Shown here piece by piece: positions 24,064 through 37,040 of a stretch of DNA of 64,000 nt. A model generated the notes under the pieces. The model did no database searches. It saw only the letters and a program-made list of their open reading frames with translations, and was not told the origin of the DNA. The stretch spans positions 200,189 through 264,188 of the forward strand of contig VTPC01091062.1 of NCBI GenBank assembly GCA_011009095.1, read 5' to 3'. The translations under genes and the position numbers were made by a program. Source of the DNA: Ignelater luminosus (taxonomy: Eukaryota; Arthropoda; Insecta; Coleoptera; Elateridae). Position 1 is the first letter of the stretch. Every line of letters starts with the position of its first letter.

Positions 24064-25325
24064 CGAGGGTGGTCTGAAAAGTTTCCGACCTCAACGTGAA
24101 GATGGCAGCACTGGTAAATAAAAGCTACTGAATTTCGTTGTTCATCTGTTGACAGTTACTCACCAAAGTTTCAGCCATTTTGGACGCGTTTGAGTGAGTT
24201 GATGTGAGTTTTTTTGTGAAAATGGACAAAATCGAGTATCGAGCTGTCATTAAATATTTGTTTTTGAAAGGCAATACGCCTTCGCAAATAAAAGATGAGT
24301 TGGATTCTGTGTATGGGGACTCTGCACCATCATTTACCACAGTGAAATTTTGGGCTGCTGAATTTAAACGTGGCCGTAAGAGCTTGGGAGACGATGAACG
24401 TTCGGGACGTCCAAAAACTGCAACTACCGACGAAAACATCGCCAAAGTTCACCAAATGGTGCTAGACGACCGCCGAATTAAAGTGAGAGAGATAGCAGAG
24501 GTTATGAACATGTCAAAAGAACGTGTTTGTCACATATTAAATCAACATTTAGCCACGAGAAAGCTGTCCGCGCGTTGGGTGCCGCGTTTGCTCACGTTAG
24601 ACCAAAAACGTGTTTGAATGAATATTTCCAACGCTCTTTTGGCGCAGTTTAGGCGAAATAAATCCGAGTTTTGGCGCCGATTAATTACTGTAGATGAAAC
24701 TTGGATACGCCATTATACGCCCGAAACAAAAATACAGTCCAAACAGTGGACTGCAAAGGGGTAACCGGCTCCAAAAAAAGCAAAACCTGTTTTTTCGGCT
24801 GGGAAAGTGATGGCGACTGTTTTTTGGGATAGTCATGGAGTTATTTTATTCGATTATCTTCAAAAAGGAAAAGCCATTACAGGAGCATACTATGCATCAT
24901 TACTTGACAAGCTGAAGGCATAACTTGCGAAAAAAACGGCCACATTTGCAGAAAAAGAAAATCCTGTTTCACCAAGACACGCACCGTCTCACACCTCAGC
25001 GGTTGCCATGGCGAAAATCCACGAATTACGGTTTGAACTGCTTGACCATCCGCCTTACTCACCAGATCTAGCCCCAAGCGACTTCTTTTTGTTCCCTCAT
25101 CTAAAAATTGCGCTCGGAGGACAAAGATTTTCGTCAAATGAAGAGGCAATCACCTTCGTGAACAATTATTTTGCAGAGAAAAATGCCGAGTACTATTTGG
25201 ACGGATTACAGAGATGGGAGCATCACTGGGAGAAGTGTGTAGAGTTATAAGGAGACTATGTTGAAAAATTTCAGAAAAAATGTCTTGTATCTTTGTTAGG
25301 TCGAAAACTTTTCAGACCACCCTCG
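24064..25325 (+). mobile_element. Mariner element, dead copy of the 58.9-kb family
   Basis: The element is 1262 bp between TA dinucleotides at 24062..24063 and 25326..25327. It has 28-bp terminal inverted repeats beginning CGAGGGTGGTCTGAAAAGTT, with one mismatch between the two ends. It is closely similar throughout to 58919..60213 and in the same orientation. Compared with that copy it lacks a 20-bp stretch in the leader (between GGACGCG and TTTGAGTGAG). Confidence 0.97.
24223..25249 (+). pseudogene. Mariner transposase pseudogene (DD34D)
   Basis: This is the same protein as the near-intact copy at 59098. It starts MDKIEYRAVIKYLFLKGN and is open through the DNA-binding half to a TGA at 24615..24617, where the sister copy has an Arg codon (CGA). 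In-frame TAA codons follow at 24762 and 24921, and there are single-base indels around 24930 and in the HQD-N-A block near 24978. The third catalytic region YSPDLAPSDFFLFP is intact. At the C-terminus it keeps the Gln codon that has become a stop in the other copy (GLQRWEHHWEKCVEL), so the two copies carry different inactivating changes. Confidence 0.93.
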
Positions 25326-25329
25326 TATA

Positions 25330-28300
25330 ACAAGGCAAACATTCTTTCTTAATGGTGTTTGGCATTATAAAAGTTTATTATGCAGGTCCAATCAGTTAAC
25401 TTTGTTGGGGTTGAAATTCAGAAGAGGCTTTGTTAAACAAAAACTTGTTATCCTTGTTAACTAAATAGTCTCTGCCCGATGAAGTCCTTTACCTTCTTTT
25501 GCAGACAGTTGATGCAGATGAAATGCAACTCTTGAACGGAACCGATCTTTTCAGTTTCCAAAACCTGTTTCATAAAAAATTCGCCAAAAGCCTTTGCAAA
25601 ACATTTTTCTATCTGAAATATTATATCTTGAAACCTTGAGGATTATTGTTATTCTTATGGAACGCAAAAAAGAACATTTTGACACTTAGTTGAACACACC
25701 AATTGAATTTTAAATTTCTACTAAAGTAATTAGTGTTGTAGTGATCATTCGAACATTCTCCCTTTAAGAGAATTGAGTATGGTTCTGGAAAATCTATCTA
25801 TCGGTTAGAAAAGACAAACCAACCAAGAAGGATCAACATATTCTTGTTCAACTTGGTTCTATTCATTTGCCCTTTTTATTTTTCGCAAAGAATCAAAGCT
25901 TGTCAATTAATACCAAAATTTTGCTGTTCCGCCTCTGATTCCTAAATTCAAATGATCTTGTGAACTATCCACAGCTAATTCAGTACGCGTGAATTATTTT
26001 TAAAATTTTGAAAATAAAATGCTCTTCCGATTCTCCCAACTGATTTGTTTCTCCGTTTGCTTAAAAGCTTAGAAACGCTGGTGATATTTTAATGTATCTC
26101 GAGTAGTTGTAAGTTTACTTTTATATTCAAACTTCCTGGTTCAGGAAGTAATTAAATTTCGAAACAAGGATTTGCTAGCAACGCGAATGCTATTCTTCAA
26201 AGTTTCGCGGACCGCATAGAAAGCTCATGCAGGCCACATTTGGCCCGCCGGGTTGTAATTGCCGGCTTGAAAGATTTTTGCAACATGATAACGACATGTC
26301 TTTATTATTTTCTTTCCAAATATAAGAAACGTAATAAAAGGTCATTCAACTCTTTCTCTTCCAAAAGATGTAAAAAAATGTATTATACAGGCTGTCCTTA
26401 AAATGTTAAGAAAAATTAAATTTTTAGATATAAGATTGTTTTAGCAATGGTTTCCAAGAAGTCCTGACACAAATGCCAAAAAACTAAAAATATCAAGATA
26501 CGATAACACTATGACTTCTCACATGATAACGGAAATTTCAAAAGACTACTGAGATTTTCCCAGCTTTTGACAAAAATAAATACTGCCCATAAATAAAGCC
26601 AAGATTTAGAAACAGTTCAATGCGAGTGATTCAATATTGCACCAAGAGACTAGTAGACAGTTTGTGATGAGAACAAGCAGAATAGTTCATGTCACCGTAG
26701 CACCACAGTTATGAAATTTTGAAACACCGTTTTGAAAATTTGAGATGATATTGTCGTTCCACCTGGATAATAAATAATAAGATTCGTTTTCACGGAGCCA
26801 AACTAGAGTACTTTTTGTGTGGAAGATCAATATGGGAATCAAAATCTTTGACACGAACCGAGACATACGAAATCTACAGGTGTGAATGCTATCCTCTCCT
26901 TAACACTTTGTTTGACGGCCTGTCACCCATTAAAGCTACCTCGACGCTCTTTACAAAATTCACTGTGGTTTCTGTACAACCAATCCACTTTAACGTCATA
27001 GATTCAAGGCGCTGGCTTGCACTTTTCGTAGAAAAGGAAAAAGAAATTCTCACCATCTGAATTCACTCTTACTACCCTTACCTTGAAGATGGAAGTCTTG
27101 CACCATAGTGAAAGTGTTCAATTAAGATGATGTTTTCCAAGTACTTGTCCAAGAGCTGCTATCTTAGAAACAAAACAGAGTAAGATACGCAGCAAAACGA
27201 ACTTTTGCTTGTTTAAAGGGCAGAAACTGCAACAGTTATACAATAACTACTCAAAATGATAAAAACCCAAAACTTTCAAAATGGCAAAAATTAAGAATTT
27301 TCAAAAAATTTTTACAAGAAGACTACTAAGGTTTAACTTTGAAATAATTTCAAAACTAAAGGTTCGCCCAGTTAAAACCTGATTTGTTGTACTGTACAGT
27401 ACAGTATTGTACCTGTACACTCTACCTTCCTCTAAAATTCTTGTATGGAAATAAAGGTTGTGATGATAAGGCCATGATTAAAGTAAATAGATGATTTGAT
27501 GAGAGATTCGAATAATAAATAATAATAAACAAACAACTTACATTATCAGATAAAACGCTGTTTCTCATGTATAACAACGACAAGTTATGTGCGAAAAAGA
27601 AATTACTCGTCAAGGTTAGTTAAATCAACAAAACTGTACGCAAAGTCATTACCTATATTTTTAGTTAAATGGCTGTATTCTTTTCATATTTCAAACTTAA
27701 CTTGACTAAAGCCTAGTTTCCGATATACTGGTATGACTTATTTAATGCGTATTTACTTCTGTTAATTATTTAAAGAGTGATTAGAAGTGAAATGACAAAA
27801 GCATGAATCAGATATATAGCTCTGTACAATTTGTTTCATATTTAGACAATTAGTTGTTTACATTTTTATACGTACGTATTCTGGCATGTTGTTTTATTTA
27901 TTTTAAGATTTCTATTTTCAAAACAACTTCTGCAACTAATTATTCAGATACGGTAAAAACACATGAAACGCAATTTACACCATTTATATATAATTAGTAA
28001 ATTTGGTTTAATTACTGGGGTAACATCAGTAGAGGTTCTAAAAATACTCTTTAAAAACACTAGGTATCTATAAATAGAGCGACTTGAATCACAACAGTTA
28101 TAGAAGTTTATTTAAGGTTTCACTAATTAAATGAATCTGTACCTGACTATTGATTAAATTCTCACTCGAAATATGTACTAACGTTTAAATAATAGAAATA
28201 AAATTCTTAGAAAACGAATTAGTTTTCATTCATTTAAAAAAAACATTAATTTGGAAACACAGATATTGTTATTTTATCAAGTCACTATAAAGAGCTTATA

Positions 28301-28500
28301 AGTTGATGTGGACTTTTATTTTCCCAAAGGAATGAGAAATAGCGGACAAATAATATTCGAACCTATTATTTGCTAACGATCAAGCAATAGCTACTTATTG
28401 GAGAAATGGTGAAATTTGTGTAATATAAATAAGAGAATCAACAAGACCATCGATAATGTAGATGCTTATTTGGAAATTGGTTTACATTATTAAGATATCA
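25330..28500. other. AT-rich non-coding stretch, no gene recognised
   Basis: A TACAGGCTGTCC-type isolated transposon end occurs near 26389. A 14-bp perfect palindrome, GTACTGTACAGTAC, lies at 27389..27402. Neither is tied to a gene. The open frames are short and undistinguished. Confidence 0.45.
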
Positions 28501-29365
28501 GCAGTTTATACGAGGGCTGTTCAATGATAAATGATAATAAACCTGAAGCTAAATTGCTATCATCGACTATAGCGAGAGACTTCTTTGTGTGCATGGAGGT
28601 ATCCTGATAAAAGACACAATTAGATTTGTCTATTACCGTCTTCACATGCGAGGGTGATTTGCTTTTGCGCATGTCAGAAGTGGTTAAGTCGGCGGAAGAT
28701 CAAAGACCGGTTCAAAAGGAGAGACTAAATCTACATGCTAGTCAAGCTTCAGGGTAAGCTTAAAACTTCCTGTCTAAATCTCAGGAACGTGCAAAACACT
28801 TAGTTTTCTAATGTTGTTTTTGAGACTTGAACTGGCAGTGGCCATTTCTCTGACCATTCTGAAATAAATAATTAAGCTGCGACTCAAAGAAGATTCTATC
28901 AGAACAGTAAATAATGCAAAAATACAGAAAAGATCTCTCGTTTAATAAGTCAACACCACGTTAGTTGCCTTTAGCAAGATATTATTATATGAAAAGTTTT
29001 CTACTGACTACAGCTGCCCTGCACTAGATCAACATTGCTCACGTAGTAACCGCGTTCAGTGTGTTATCAGCAGAACTTTTGTTCTTTTTCGGTTTCATTA
29101 TCAAACTTGATAACAGTTGTTTAGACTATGTATTTTAGTGCTTCGGACGCTGTCATTCATCCATATTACATCAGCCTGGAATTATTTTGGTGCAACATTT
29201 TTACTAACGCTGATACTGGCATGGTACTAAACATCACCTTGCTTATTGTTTCTAAGGACTACCTCAAAAAGCAAGAAAACAATCTTGGGGTATCAAATTT
29301 TATTTTTGATGACTTCTGCACAACTTGAGGTCCAACTTTCTTCTAATTCACAAAATATAATTTTT

Positions 29366-29705
29366 TCAACTCGTCGCTGGTTTCCACATATCGATCATCT
29401 TTTGGACAGATGTGATTTTATTTGAGAGCAATTTAGGAACTTTTGGTGGATTAATGCTCTTAGGTACCAATATGCCTGCTAAGTTCGGCCAAAACAATGT
29501 AGTTACGGTGTGTTTGCGAATAAGTGCCATGAGACGTTTTTCCAGACACTCTGACATACATATTTTTTGTGATTGTTCTCTGGGATAGAAGTAGAGGCCA
29601 TCCAGAATGAGAAAATCCATTTTTATTTAAGTCTCGTTGTCCATGATACAACAGTTGCTCTCCTGAACAATGAAATGCCTCCAGAGCAATCTTACGCGCT
29701 ATATA
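29366..29705 (-). pseudogene. C-terminal remnant of a Tc1/IS630-type transposase
   Basis: On the minus strand the sequence reads SECLEKRLMALIRKHTVTTL then FWPNLAGILVPKSINPPKVP. I recognise the layout of the last third of an IS630/Tc1-type DDE transposase, with a second-Asp block FWPDLAS and a following PK-x-x-NPPN-x-P-x-LRPIE region. Here the Asp of FWPD is Asn and the block after PPKVPKL is degraded. The 5' side on this strand is cut by the inverted end of the mariner at 29706. Whether the missing N-terminal part survives beyond that mariner (above 30905) could not be confirmed. The family label is tentative and the copy is non-functional. Confidence 0.45.
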
Positions 29706-30902
29706 TGAGGGCAACGCTGAAAATTCTTTGATAAAAGAAAACTACTATAGATACAACAAAAATTTATTTATATTTTTTCAAAGTATTCTCCCTCATGCTC
29801 AATACATTTGTTCTGCTACTGCTTCTTCTGGAGGTAAAAATGTGCGTCCACGAATTTTCTTTTTTACCTCGCAGGGGTCTAAATCTGGATTGTACTGTGG
29901 ATCTCCTACCAATTTAACTCTTGATCTTTTCAGAAATTCATGGGTTCGAGCAGCAGAATGGCAGTGGCATTGTCATGGTGTAAACAAATTCCTCGCAAAC
30001 CGGTTTTTGGTCGGATATTTTTAATTTTGTGAAATATTCTGGGTAAACATTGGGTAATGTACTACTCACTATTAACAGTTCTTTGATCCTCTAAAGTGAT
30101 TGTGGCCACATGACCACTCGCAGCAAAAAAACAAGCGATCACTTTTTTCGTACACTTCGTGCTCGTTTAATTTTCGTTGGTGGTTCTTCGTCCGAAAACA
30201 CCCAAACTGTCGTCAATTGGGTCTTTAATTCTGGGTCAAATTGGCAAATTCAAGACTCATCCCCAGTAATGATGTCAAAAATTCGCTTGGATGAACCATT
30301 TTGATAATTTTCAATCAGTTTTTGGCACCATCCATACGCGAATTTTTTTGTTCGTTAGAAGTTTGGGGATCCAACGCGAAACAAGCTTACAAACACCTAA
30401 GTGTTCGTGTAAGATCTTATTTACTGCTGCCGAACCAATATTTAAACTTGCCTGTATCAAACAATAACTAATTCGTCAGTCTTGATTCACAAAATTCCTC
30501 ACACTGACTATGTTTTCATCAGTAACTGCAGTTGACGGCCGACCGCTGCGCTCTTCATCATTTAACGATTTTCTACCACGTTTAAATTCGGCATACCAAC
30601 CAAAAATCGTTGAGCGTGATGGAGAAGAATCGGAAAATGCTGTTGACAATCTTTCCTAGCACTGTTGTTGATTTAAACCACTTTTGAAGTCGTAGAAAAT
30701 CAAGCACGAAAATGGTCACGGTTCAATTCCAGAAAATACACAGACGCGACTAATATTTTAAAGATTACTCAGAACACGGTTGAGCTAAGCACTTGAAACT
30801 TAAACTGATAATTACTTATGGCACTGGTGATGTATAAGTAAAGCGGCGTTGCCATAGCTTGAACAGTGTTGCCACATCCAAAAATATTCAGCGTCACCCT
30901 CG
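29706..30902 (-). mobile_element. Degenerate mariner element, minus strand
   Basis: About 1.2 kb between TA dinucleotides (29704..29705 and 30903..30904). The ends are inverted repeats sharing GAGGG..ACGCTGAA; the left end reads TGAGGGCAACGCTGAAAATT and the right end, reversed, CGAGGGTGACGCTGAATATT. The minus strand carries a full-length but broken mariner transposase. Confidence 0.85.
29760..30745 (-). pseudogene. Mariner transposase pseudogene, full extent preserved
   Basis: On the minus strand the order is complete: a helix-turn-helix region ending WYAEFKRGRKSLNDEERSGR, the linker (TDENIVSVRNFV), the WVPRLL-type signature as SRWIPKLLTNKK near 30355, and the first catalytic block ITGDES near 30255. 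Next come PTKIKRARSVRKKVIACFFA and GHVATITLEDQRTV. The second block HHDNA is near 29960. A degraded third block with YNPDLDP follows near 29895, where the family has YSPDLAP, then RGRTFLPPEEAV. Stops and frameshifts occur throughout. It differs clearly from the 24-kb and 13-kb mariners, so it is a separate lineage. Confidence 0.85.
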
Positions 30903-30904
30903 TA

Positions 30905-33900
30905 CACATCGGCTTTCTTCGTTCTCTTTGGCACTTTCTGCTTCTTGTAAATCTTGAAACTATTGGGCTTTTTATTCGTTGCATAATACTATTCGATGTA
31001 TCGTGCTTTGTTGCCCTGGACTTCACTGTTTTCAGGATATTACTTTTCAAAATAAATTTCATCAGTTCAAGGTTATACAACGGTGTAAACCCAATTAGAT
31101 ACCCAATAAACACCGCACAAGATGCTTGCTACTGTTGAAAGTCGAAGACAGTGGGGTTCAAATAAAGATTCTCCCAAACCCTATGTTTGGCTAAATTAAA
31201 ATTTTACCCAAGTTCAGAAATTCGTGAAATTTAAAAAAGTAAAGTAAAACTTAAGAATTCCGCAATAGACCATAATGCCAAAATTCGAAAAATTTGCGTT
31301 AGTAAGAATTTTTTACTCTACAAAATCTTAGTTCAGCCCGAGGTATAAACAACTTGTCCCACGACGATCACAAAAATGCAGTGATTCAGAACCTACCTGT
31401 GTCTTTCAAAAACCGTATTCAAAAAGAACACTAGGATTAATAATAGCACATTAATTAGCCAAGCAAGCACTCTTATAAAACTGTATAGTTTTGTAAACAT
31501 TTGACTTGCTCGTTTTTCGCAGTTTTGCGATCATAGAATATGATATAACAGGTTTATTTCACGTTCGTGCAAGATTTTAATATAATAGTTCTCGTTCGGT
31601 CTCAATTACTTTCAACTGCAATACAGTGTTGTATAATCGGAAATGATGATACCAAGTGTCACTTCAAACAAGAAGTGTACAGGTTGGCTTTGATGATCCG
31701 CTTGATCAAAATGGTTTCGGTACTTTTCGAAACAGTGCTTATATGTGCCTTCATTGAGTGACAAGATTGGATTGCCTGAATGCAACACACTGCTGTGAAT
31801 ATTATTAGTTCTATCTATGGTTTACTACGTCAACTCTCGCCAACACTTTGGCTCATAATTTGTTTATTATATTATTTATTATTTACTGCATTTTGTGATT
31901 TGCAAATATTTTACCTTTAGAAGACGATTTTCCACATCTAATTATTATACGACTGCTATTGTTTTGTTTCATTCAAGTGTTTTGTGGCGCTATTCCTAGA
32001 GCGGTCCAATGGTTCAAGAAAGTCAGATTTCATCGAGTTTATTCTCTACCATTGTCCGTATCAGAATTCTTTTGCCAAAGACTGCTGAGTTCAAGTAGTA
32101 CCAAAGAAAAAACGGCACTCTTCTTCGAAGACCAGAGCAAAAAATAAAAGTTGTAGTCAAGTCAAATTAACAATTTATTTGAAAGCAAAACATCACTAAT
32201 AACTCTATACCAATGTAAATATCAATGTAATATTGTTCACCAAGCCAGCAAAACGCAAAAAGAACGTACTTACGGTTCGTTGCCGGTTCGGTAAGGTATC
32301 CGTATAATCATCGGTTTTGTAGATGTTGTCAGTGCAACGGTAATGGTAGACTTCTTCTTTGGCTGTCTACAAGATGGTGGAATTTGGATTCTTCGTCAGT
32401 GTCTTCATTGGAGTCGAGAAACGGACTTTACAATTAAGGTGGAGTTGCGTGATGGTTCATCCAGCACGATGAGCGTAGAAGGGAGCGTAGGTTTAGAATA
32501 AACGCTTACAAGCCAAATTATTACATTTAGAGTATATCTTAACGTCAAGAAGGGCCTAGTTATTCAATGTAAATATATATTGCTTGTTGACAGTTTATTG
32601 TTGTTTATACAACAACAACAATTACCCAACAACGCAGTTAATAAGTACTCAAGACAGTCCTCTGATTCAGGAACATTCTAGCAGATTTTCTTTTCCAAAC
32701 GCTTTATTATTTAATAAACCATGATCTCTCATCGCTGTGTTAGTTGCCGCTACATCTAGGATCCATGTAATTAGAATGGATAAACAAAAACCACGAAATT
32801 CAAAACTCAATATGCTTTGTTGTTTTCATTTGGTTATAATTCAATTTTAAACAGCTTTCAAGAGTATCTATTCAAAATGTTTACTCTAGATTTAGTTTTT
32901 AGACACATGATTAACACCCTCGTACTTAATTTTAGATCCTAGATACTTATATTTATGTTGGTGGAAAATTATAATTTCCTCTAAAAACTTCCAAATATTT
33001 AAACAACCAACCACATTTTTTATTGTTACGGTTCTTTACACCCCATATTTCTGTTCAGGTAAAACTGTAAACAACAAATTGTTTTAAAAGTTTTTCATTA
33101 AAAATACACAACAGTTTCCCAATTAAATTTTTTCTAAAAGATAAAGTAAATACTAATTTTGTACCTTGTAAAATAACAAACACGTTAACACGCTAAATGA
33201 CTCTTCAATCTCCGTCTAGCACCGTGAAACTACATTCATCCGACGTCGAATGTGTTTGCTTATTTGTTTCTCCTAAATTTACTACTCGAAAATAATTAAC
33301 AACGTCAAACCGAAGGATTTTCATTAATTTAATAGCAGTTGCCTCATTAAAATCCACAATAAACTTAAAGTCACTTTAAAAAGTCGGCGGTTTCCATTGT
33401 TCTTTTGTAACATTAAAAGTTTTGCGGTTGCATTCGTAAAATTTTTTGTCGGCAACACTCATCAGCAGCCATCAAGTTACAAACAGAAACCGTGCAAAAA
33501 AAGTTAGCAGTATCAGATGCGAACTTATCTACTGATGGGCTGTATCAGATGGCTGTCATCCGCAGCGGTCTAATAGATCATTAGGAGGAAGGGTAATTTG
33601 GACGCGGACCAACCCCGCGCCACCCTACATTACAGAACGGATATGATCACCATCAGGCGAACGGAAATAGGGTCAATCTCAGTTCCATGTCCCCCTTCAA
33701 TCAATGTAAACGAATTTTAAATTCATTTTACATCAATCTGCGCTAAAGAGGAGAAAATTTTAAAAATATATCGTGTCATCCAATTTTGTTTATGTATGTT
33801 ACTATTATTATACAACGTATATTATTTATTATAGTAAATATTACATAATAGAAGATACGAGATGATATAAAAGTTTTTTAGTCTTATCGATTTCTTTTCG

Positions 33901-35380
33901 TATTTTTTTCCAAACGTAAGTGAAGTAAGTAAACAGATACTAGAGATGCATAAGTGGTTGCGCTTGCATACAAGAAATATTGATAAAAAAAGAATGAAGA
34001 ACATGTGTGTAGCATAATAAACACATGCATGTGACAAACATCATACCATGTTGTATTTATTAACAACGAATGTGTCTGTGCGCGTATGCAAATGTATGGT
34101 AGTTTAAAATCAGTGGTGGTATCAATATGTTATAGCCACAAACATTCATTTGTCTACGAGTTCCAACATTTCTAAATCCGTATTTATGATATGCGCCAAA
34201 CAGTTGGCCCTTTACAAATTTACAACTTAAATCGACATTTTAATAGCAATTTATTTTTGTTCGCGTACTATTCCAATTATAAAAGAATGCAAGTCGGGTT
34301 TTGTAAACAGTTACAAAAATAACTCGATTTTAAGTTTAATTACTGTTTTATTTCTTAACGAAAGAAAATTGAAGAATGGAAAAACAATTATCCCGCAAAC
34401 TTAACTTGAATAAAATTTAAATAATAATTGATTTTCATGTAATTCATTAAATAAAATTGAATGAAAATTATTTGCATAAACAAGCCATTCAAATGAAACT
34501 TGTCCTTAACAAAAGTTATATTTAGTTGTCTTGAAAGCTTACAACAACAAAAGATCTACGAAAGGTAATCCTTATCCCGCCGGATACGGGATGTAATCTA
34601 TTTGTAATTCAATCCGCAAATCGGAAAACAATCAGTGATTATATAATGCTGTAATCAGTATTCAAACATAATCACATAAATTTACTAAATTATATTTTGA
34701 AGCTATTTTGAAGATTTGTGAAACGGTCTGGATGATGATGATGATGAATCGACAACAAATGGTAAAAAATAAAATCAAAAAACAAGTTTTTGATGTAACA
34801 GATGGTTTTAAAAATATGATAAAAAATATAAAAATTTAGGTCAGTCGTTGTCTTCTTAAAATGTCAAAATGATCCTGTAAACAAAATTAAATAATTTAAC
34901 TCTATTTAAGACACACATATTTTAAGTGTTTCAGGTTTGGAGCGCCGCTGGTTTGCAAAATTTCAGTAGCGGCAAATTACACGTAAGTTGACATGATGAA
35001 GCATCATAACTCTTGAAGTTTGCCAATGCGGATGATATTATTCAATAGCACCTCGTGACTTTTCACTACAGGGGGTAACAGGCAACGCAAAGAATCACAT
35101 ACTACCTATTGAACCAATAAATAAAGAGTTCCAAAAATTTGTATCTAAAACTTGTTCGTTGTTCTTTCTGTCCAGAAAAACGATCGATCATCAAGCAATT
35201 GAAGTTAGAGGCGTTCTGTATGAGATTTTATTTTTTCATTTTAAAAATTCCGCTTTTTAAAAATCTGCACGTTTTTAAAGTTGAAGTTTTTAGCTTCGCA
35301 TATTATAAATTTATAAGTCATTTTGACGTTCTGCATGAAAAAAGACTTAAACCAATTGCTTAAATCCCCCACATGTGTGT
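30905..35380. other. AT-rich non-coding stretch, no gene recognised
   Basis: More GC-rich patches without recognisable coding lie at 32270..32500 and 33430..33690. A GAT-type trinucleotide repeat is at about 34732..34748. An isolated TACAGGGTGTTTGAC transposon end is at 35383. No exon with paired splice sites was recognised. Confidence 0.4.
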
Positions 35381-35511
35381 ATACAGGGTGTTTGACTTCT
35401 TAGAAACTGTTCAAGGTATAAAGGTGAAATTTATTGTAATTCGACCTATATAGATTGCAAAATTAAAATTACAATATTGTTTAGAATTACCATAAATCAA
35501 GTGACAATCTA

Positions 35512-36273
35512 TCTTCTACATAAATAAAAATGAATCGCAAAAATGTATGAAGGCGTATCACTTCACAACGACTGAACCAAATTGGATAATTCTTTTTTTG
35601 TTGTGTTTGTTATTATCAGGAGAAGGTTTGTATAAAAGAAAATTTCCAAAAAAATGTACGGAAAGACGTAAAAAAACATTTTTTCTCTTATACGTCATTT
35701 CGAGTGGTTCCCGAAGTATACAATAGATGGCGCCGCCGGCAGGGTGGCGAAAGTGTCGAAATGTATGTAACGAAGTTTTCCCTAACTTTGAGGTAATTTG
35801 AAAAATGTAATGGTCAAAAACTCCTTTTGAATAATACAAAAATCATACTACGTGTTTATTTATTGTGATCTTTAGTCACAAAACAAGTCGTACATTACAT
35901 ATTTTTCCGAATACATTCTTCTAAAGTACCAAATCAAAGAAGAATTTGAATAAAACATAAAATTTGTAGGTAATTCAAATTATGAAACTTGCAACACTTC
36001 AACATTCGGATACACTTTAATTAGCTAATGTCTCTTTCTTTTTTTTTTGTTATGGCGTAATGCTCATTCGAGAGTCGGCAAACCATCGGCGCTCTTTTTG
36101 TACTGTCCAAATGGAAAAACTAAAAATGTGGTTTATTACAAAGCTTTACAATAAAGTATATAAATTCTTAAGATTTTTCTTTTATTTTAATCGTAATTTA
36201 ATTTCGAAATGGAAAATTGTCTTATTTTTTTCATTAGGTACTCCACCCGTGCGAAGCCGGGGCGGGCAGCTAG
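35512..36273 (+). mobile_element. Non-autonomous Helitron
   Basis: The 5' end begins TCTTCTACATAAATAAAAAT directly after a host A (35511). The 3' end is CCCGTGCGAAGCCGGGGCGG followed by GCAGCTAG and a host T (36274). TC at the 5' end, CTAG at the 3' end, a GC-rich hairpin (CCCG/CGGG) about 10 bp before the terminus and insertion between A and T are the defining features of Helitrons, which move by rolling-circle replication. No Rep/helicase gene is present, so it would depend on a partner element. Confidence 0.8.
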
Positions 36274-37040
36274 TAGATAATAAACAAGTTTTCTGTTATT
36301 TTGTTCTAACAACTTTAGAAGAGTACGAACTTTCGAATAGAGCAGGACAGTTAGCAACATCAAGAAATTAAATTCCCTAATTTTTCCAAGGTTTTTCCAG
36401 TTCAACTGAAACTGAAAACTCCATACTTATCAATGTGACAGCGATAAACTGTTTCTATACCTTTTCAACCTCAATTTCAAAAAAAGATTAGATCTAATTT
36501 CATTTGTTTTTGAAATAGCCCCAAACAAGCAGAATATTCCATTTTTGTTTTTCGACCATAACTTTCTTATTATTCCAAATTTCTAAAATCGGTAATATTA
36601 CCGATCTATCCGAATTCCCAGAACCACCATCAGGTCCATTTTTTCTTATGACATTAAATTAAATTTTATCATTCGATAGAGAATTTTGTGTAAATTCCAG
36701 AAATGCACCACATCAGGTACCTTAGATCAGGAGTCCCCAACCCTATGCCCGCAGGCACCATGGAGCCCAGCGACCGTTTTACATGTGCCCACCGCTGTAC
36801 GACCACGATCAAAAAAATTAAGTTTCAATAAAATGTTATGTAAAAATTTTTGAAATTTTTTTATTGTTTAGTAATTAATTAGAATTAGAGAAATATAGGC
36901 GTATTTGTTTGAAAATAATTATTTATTATTCTTATAATATTTTAACAATATTTCTTCTATCAATCTTAAACGCACCGTAGTGTACAGCCAGAAAAAATTT
37001 GTATGACAGTGCTGGCCAAACCCCTCCACTGTATGTAATA

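Noticed and set aside
27389-27402. 14-bp perfect palindrome GTACTGTACAGTAC
   Set aside because: Short, isolated and without regulatory context. Plausible by chance in 64 kb.
28510-28660. TACGAGGGCTGTTCA-type end resembling a mariner terminus
   Set aside because: No opposite end or transposase nearby. A single terminus-like match is not enough.
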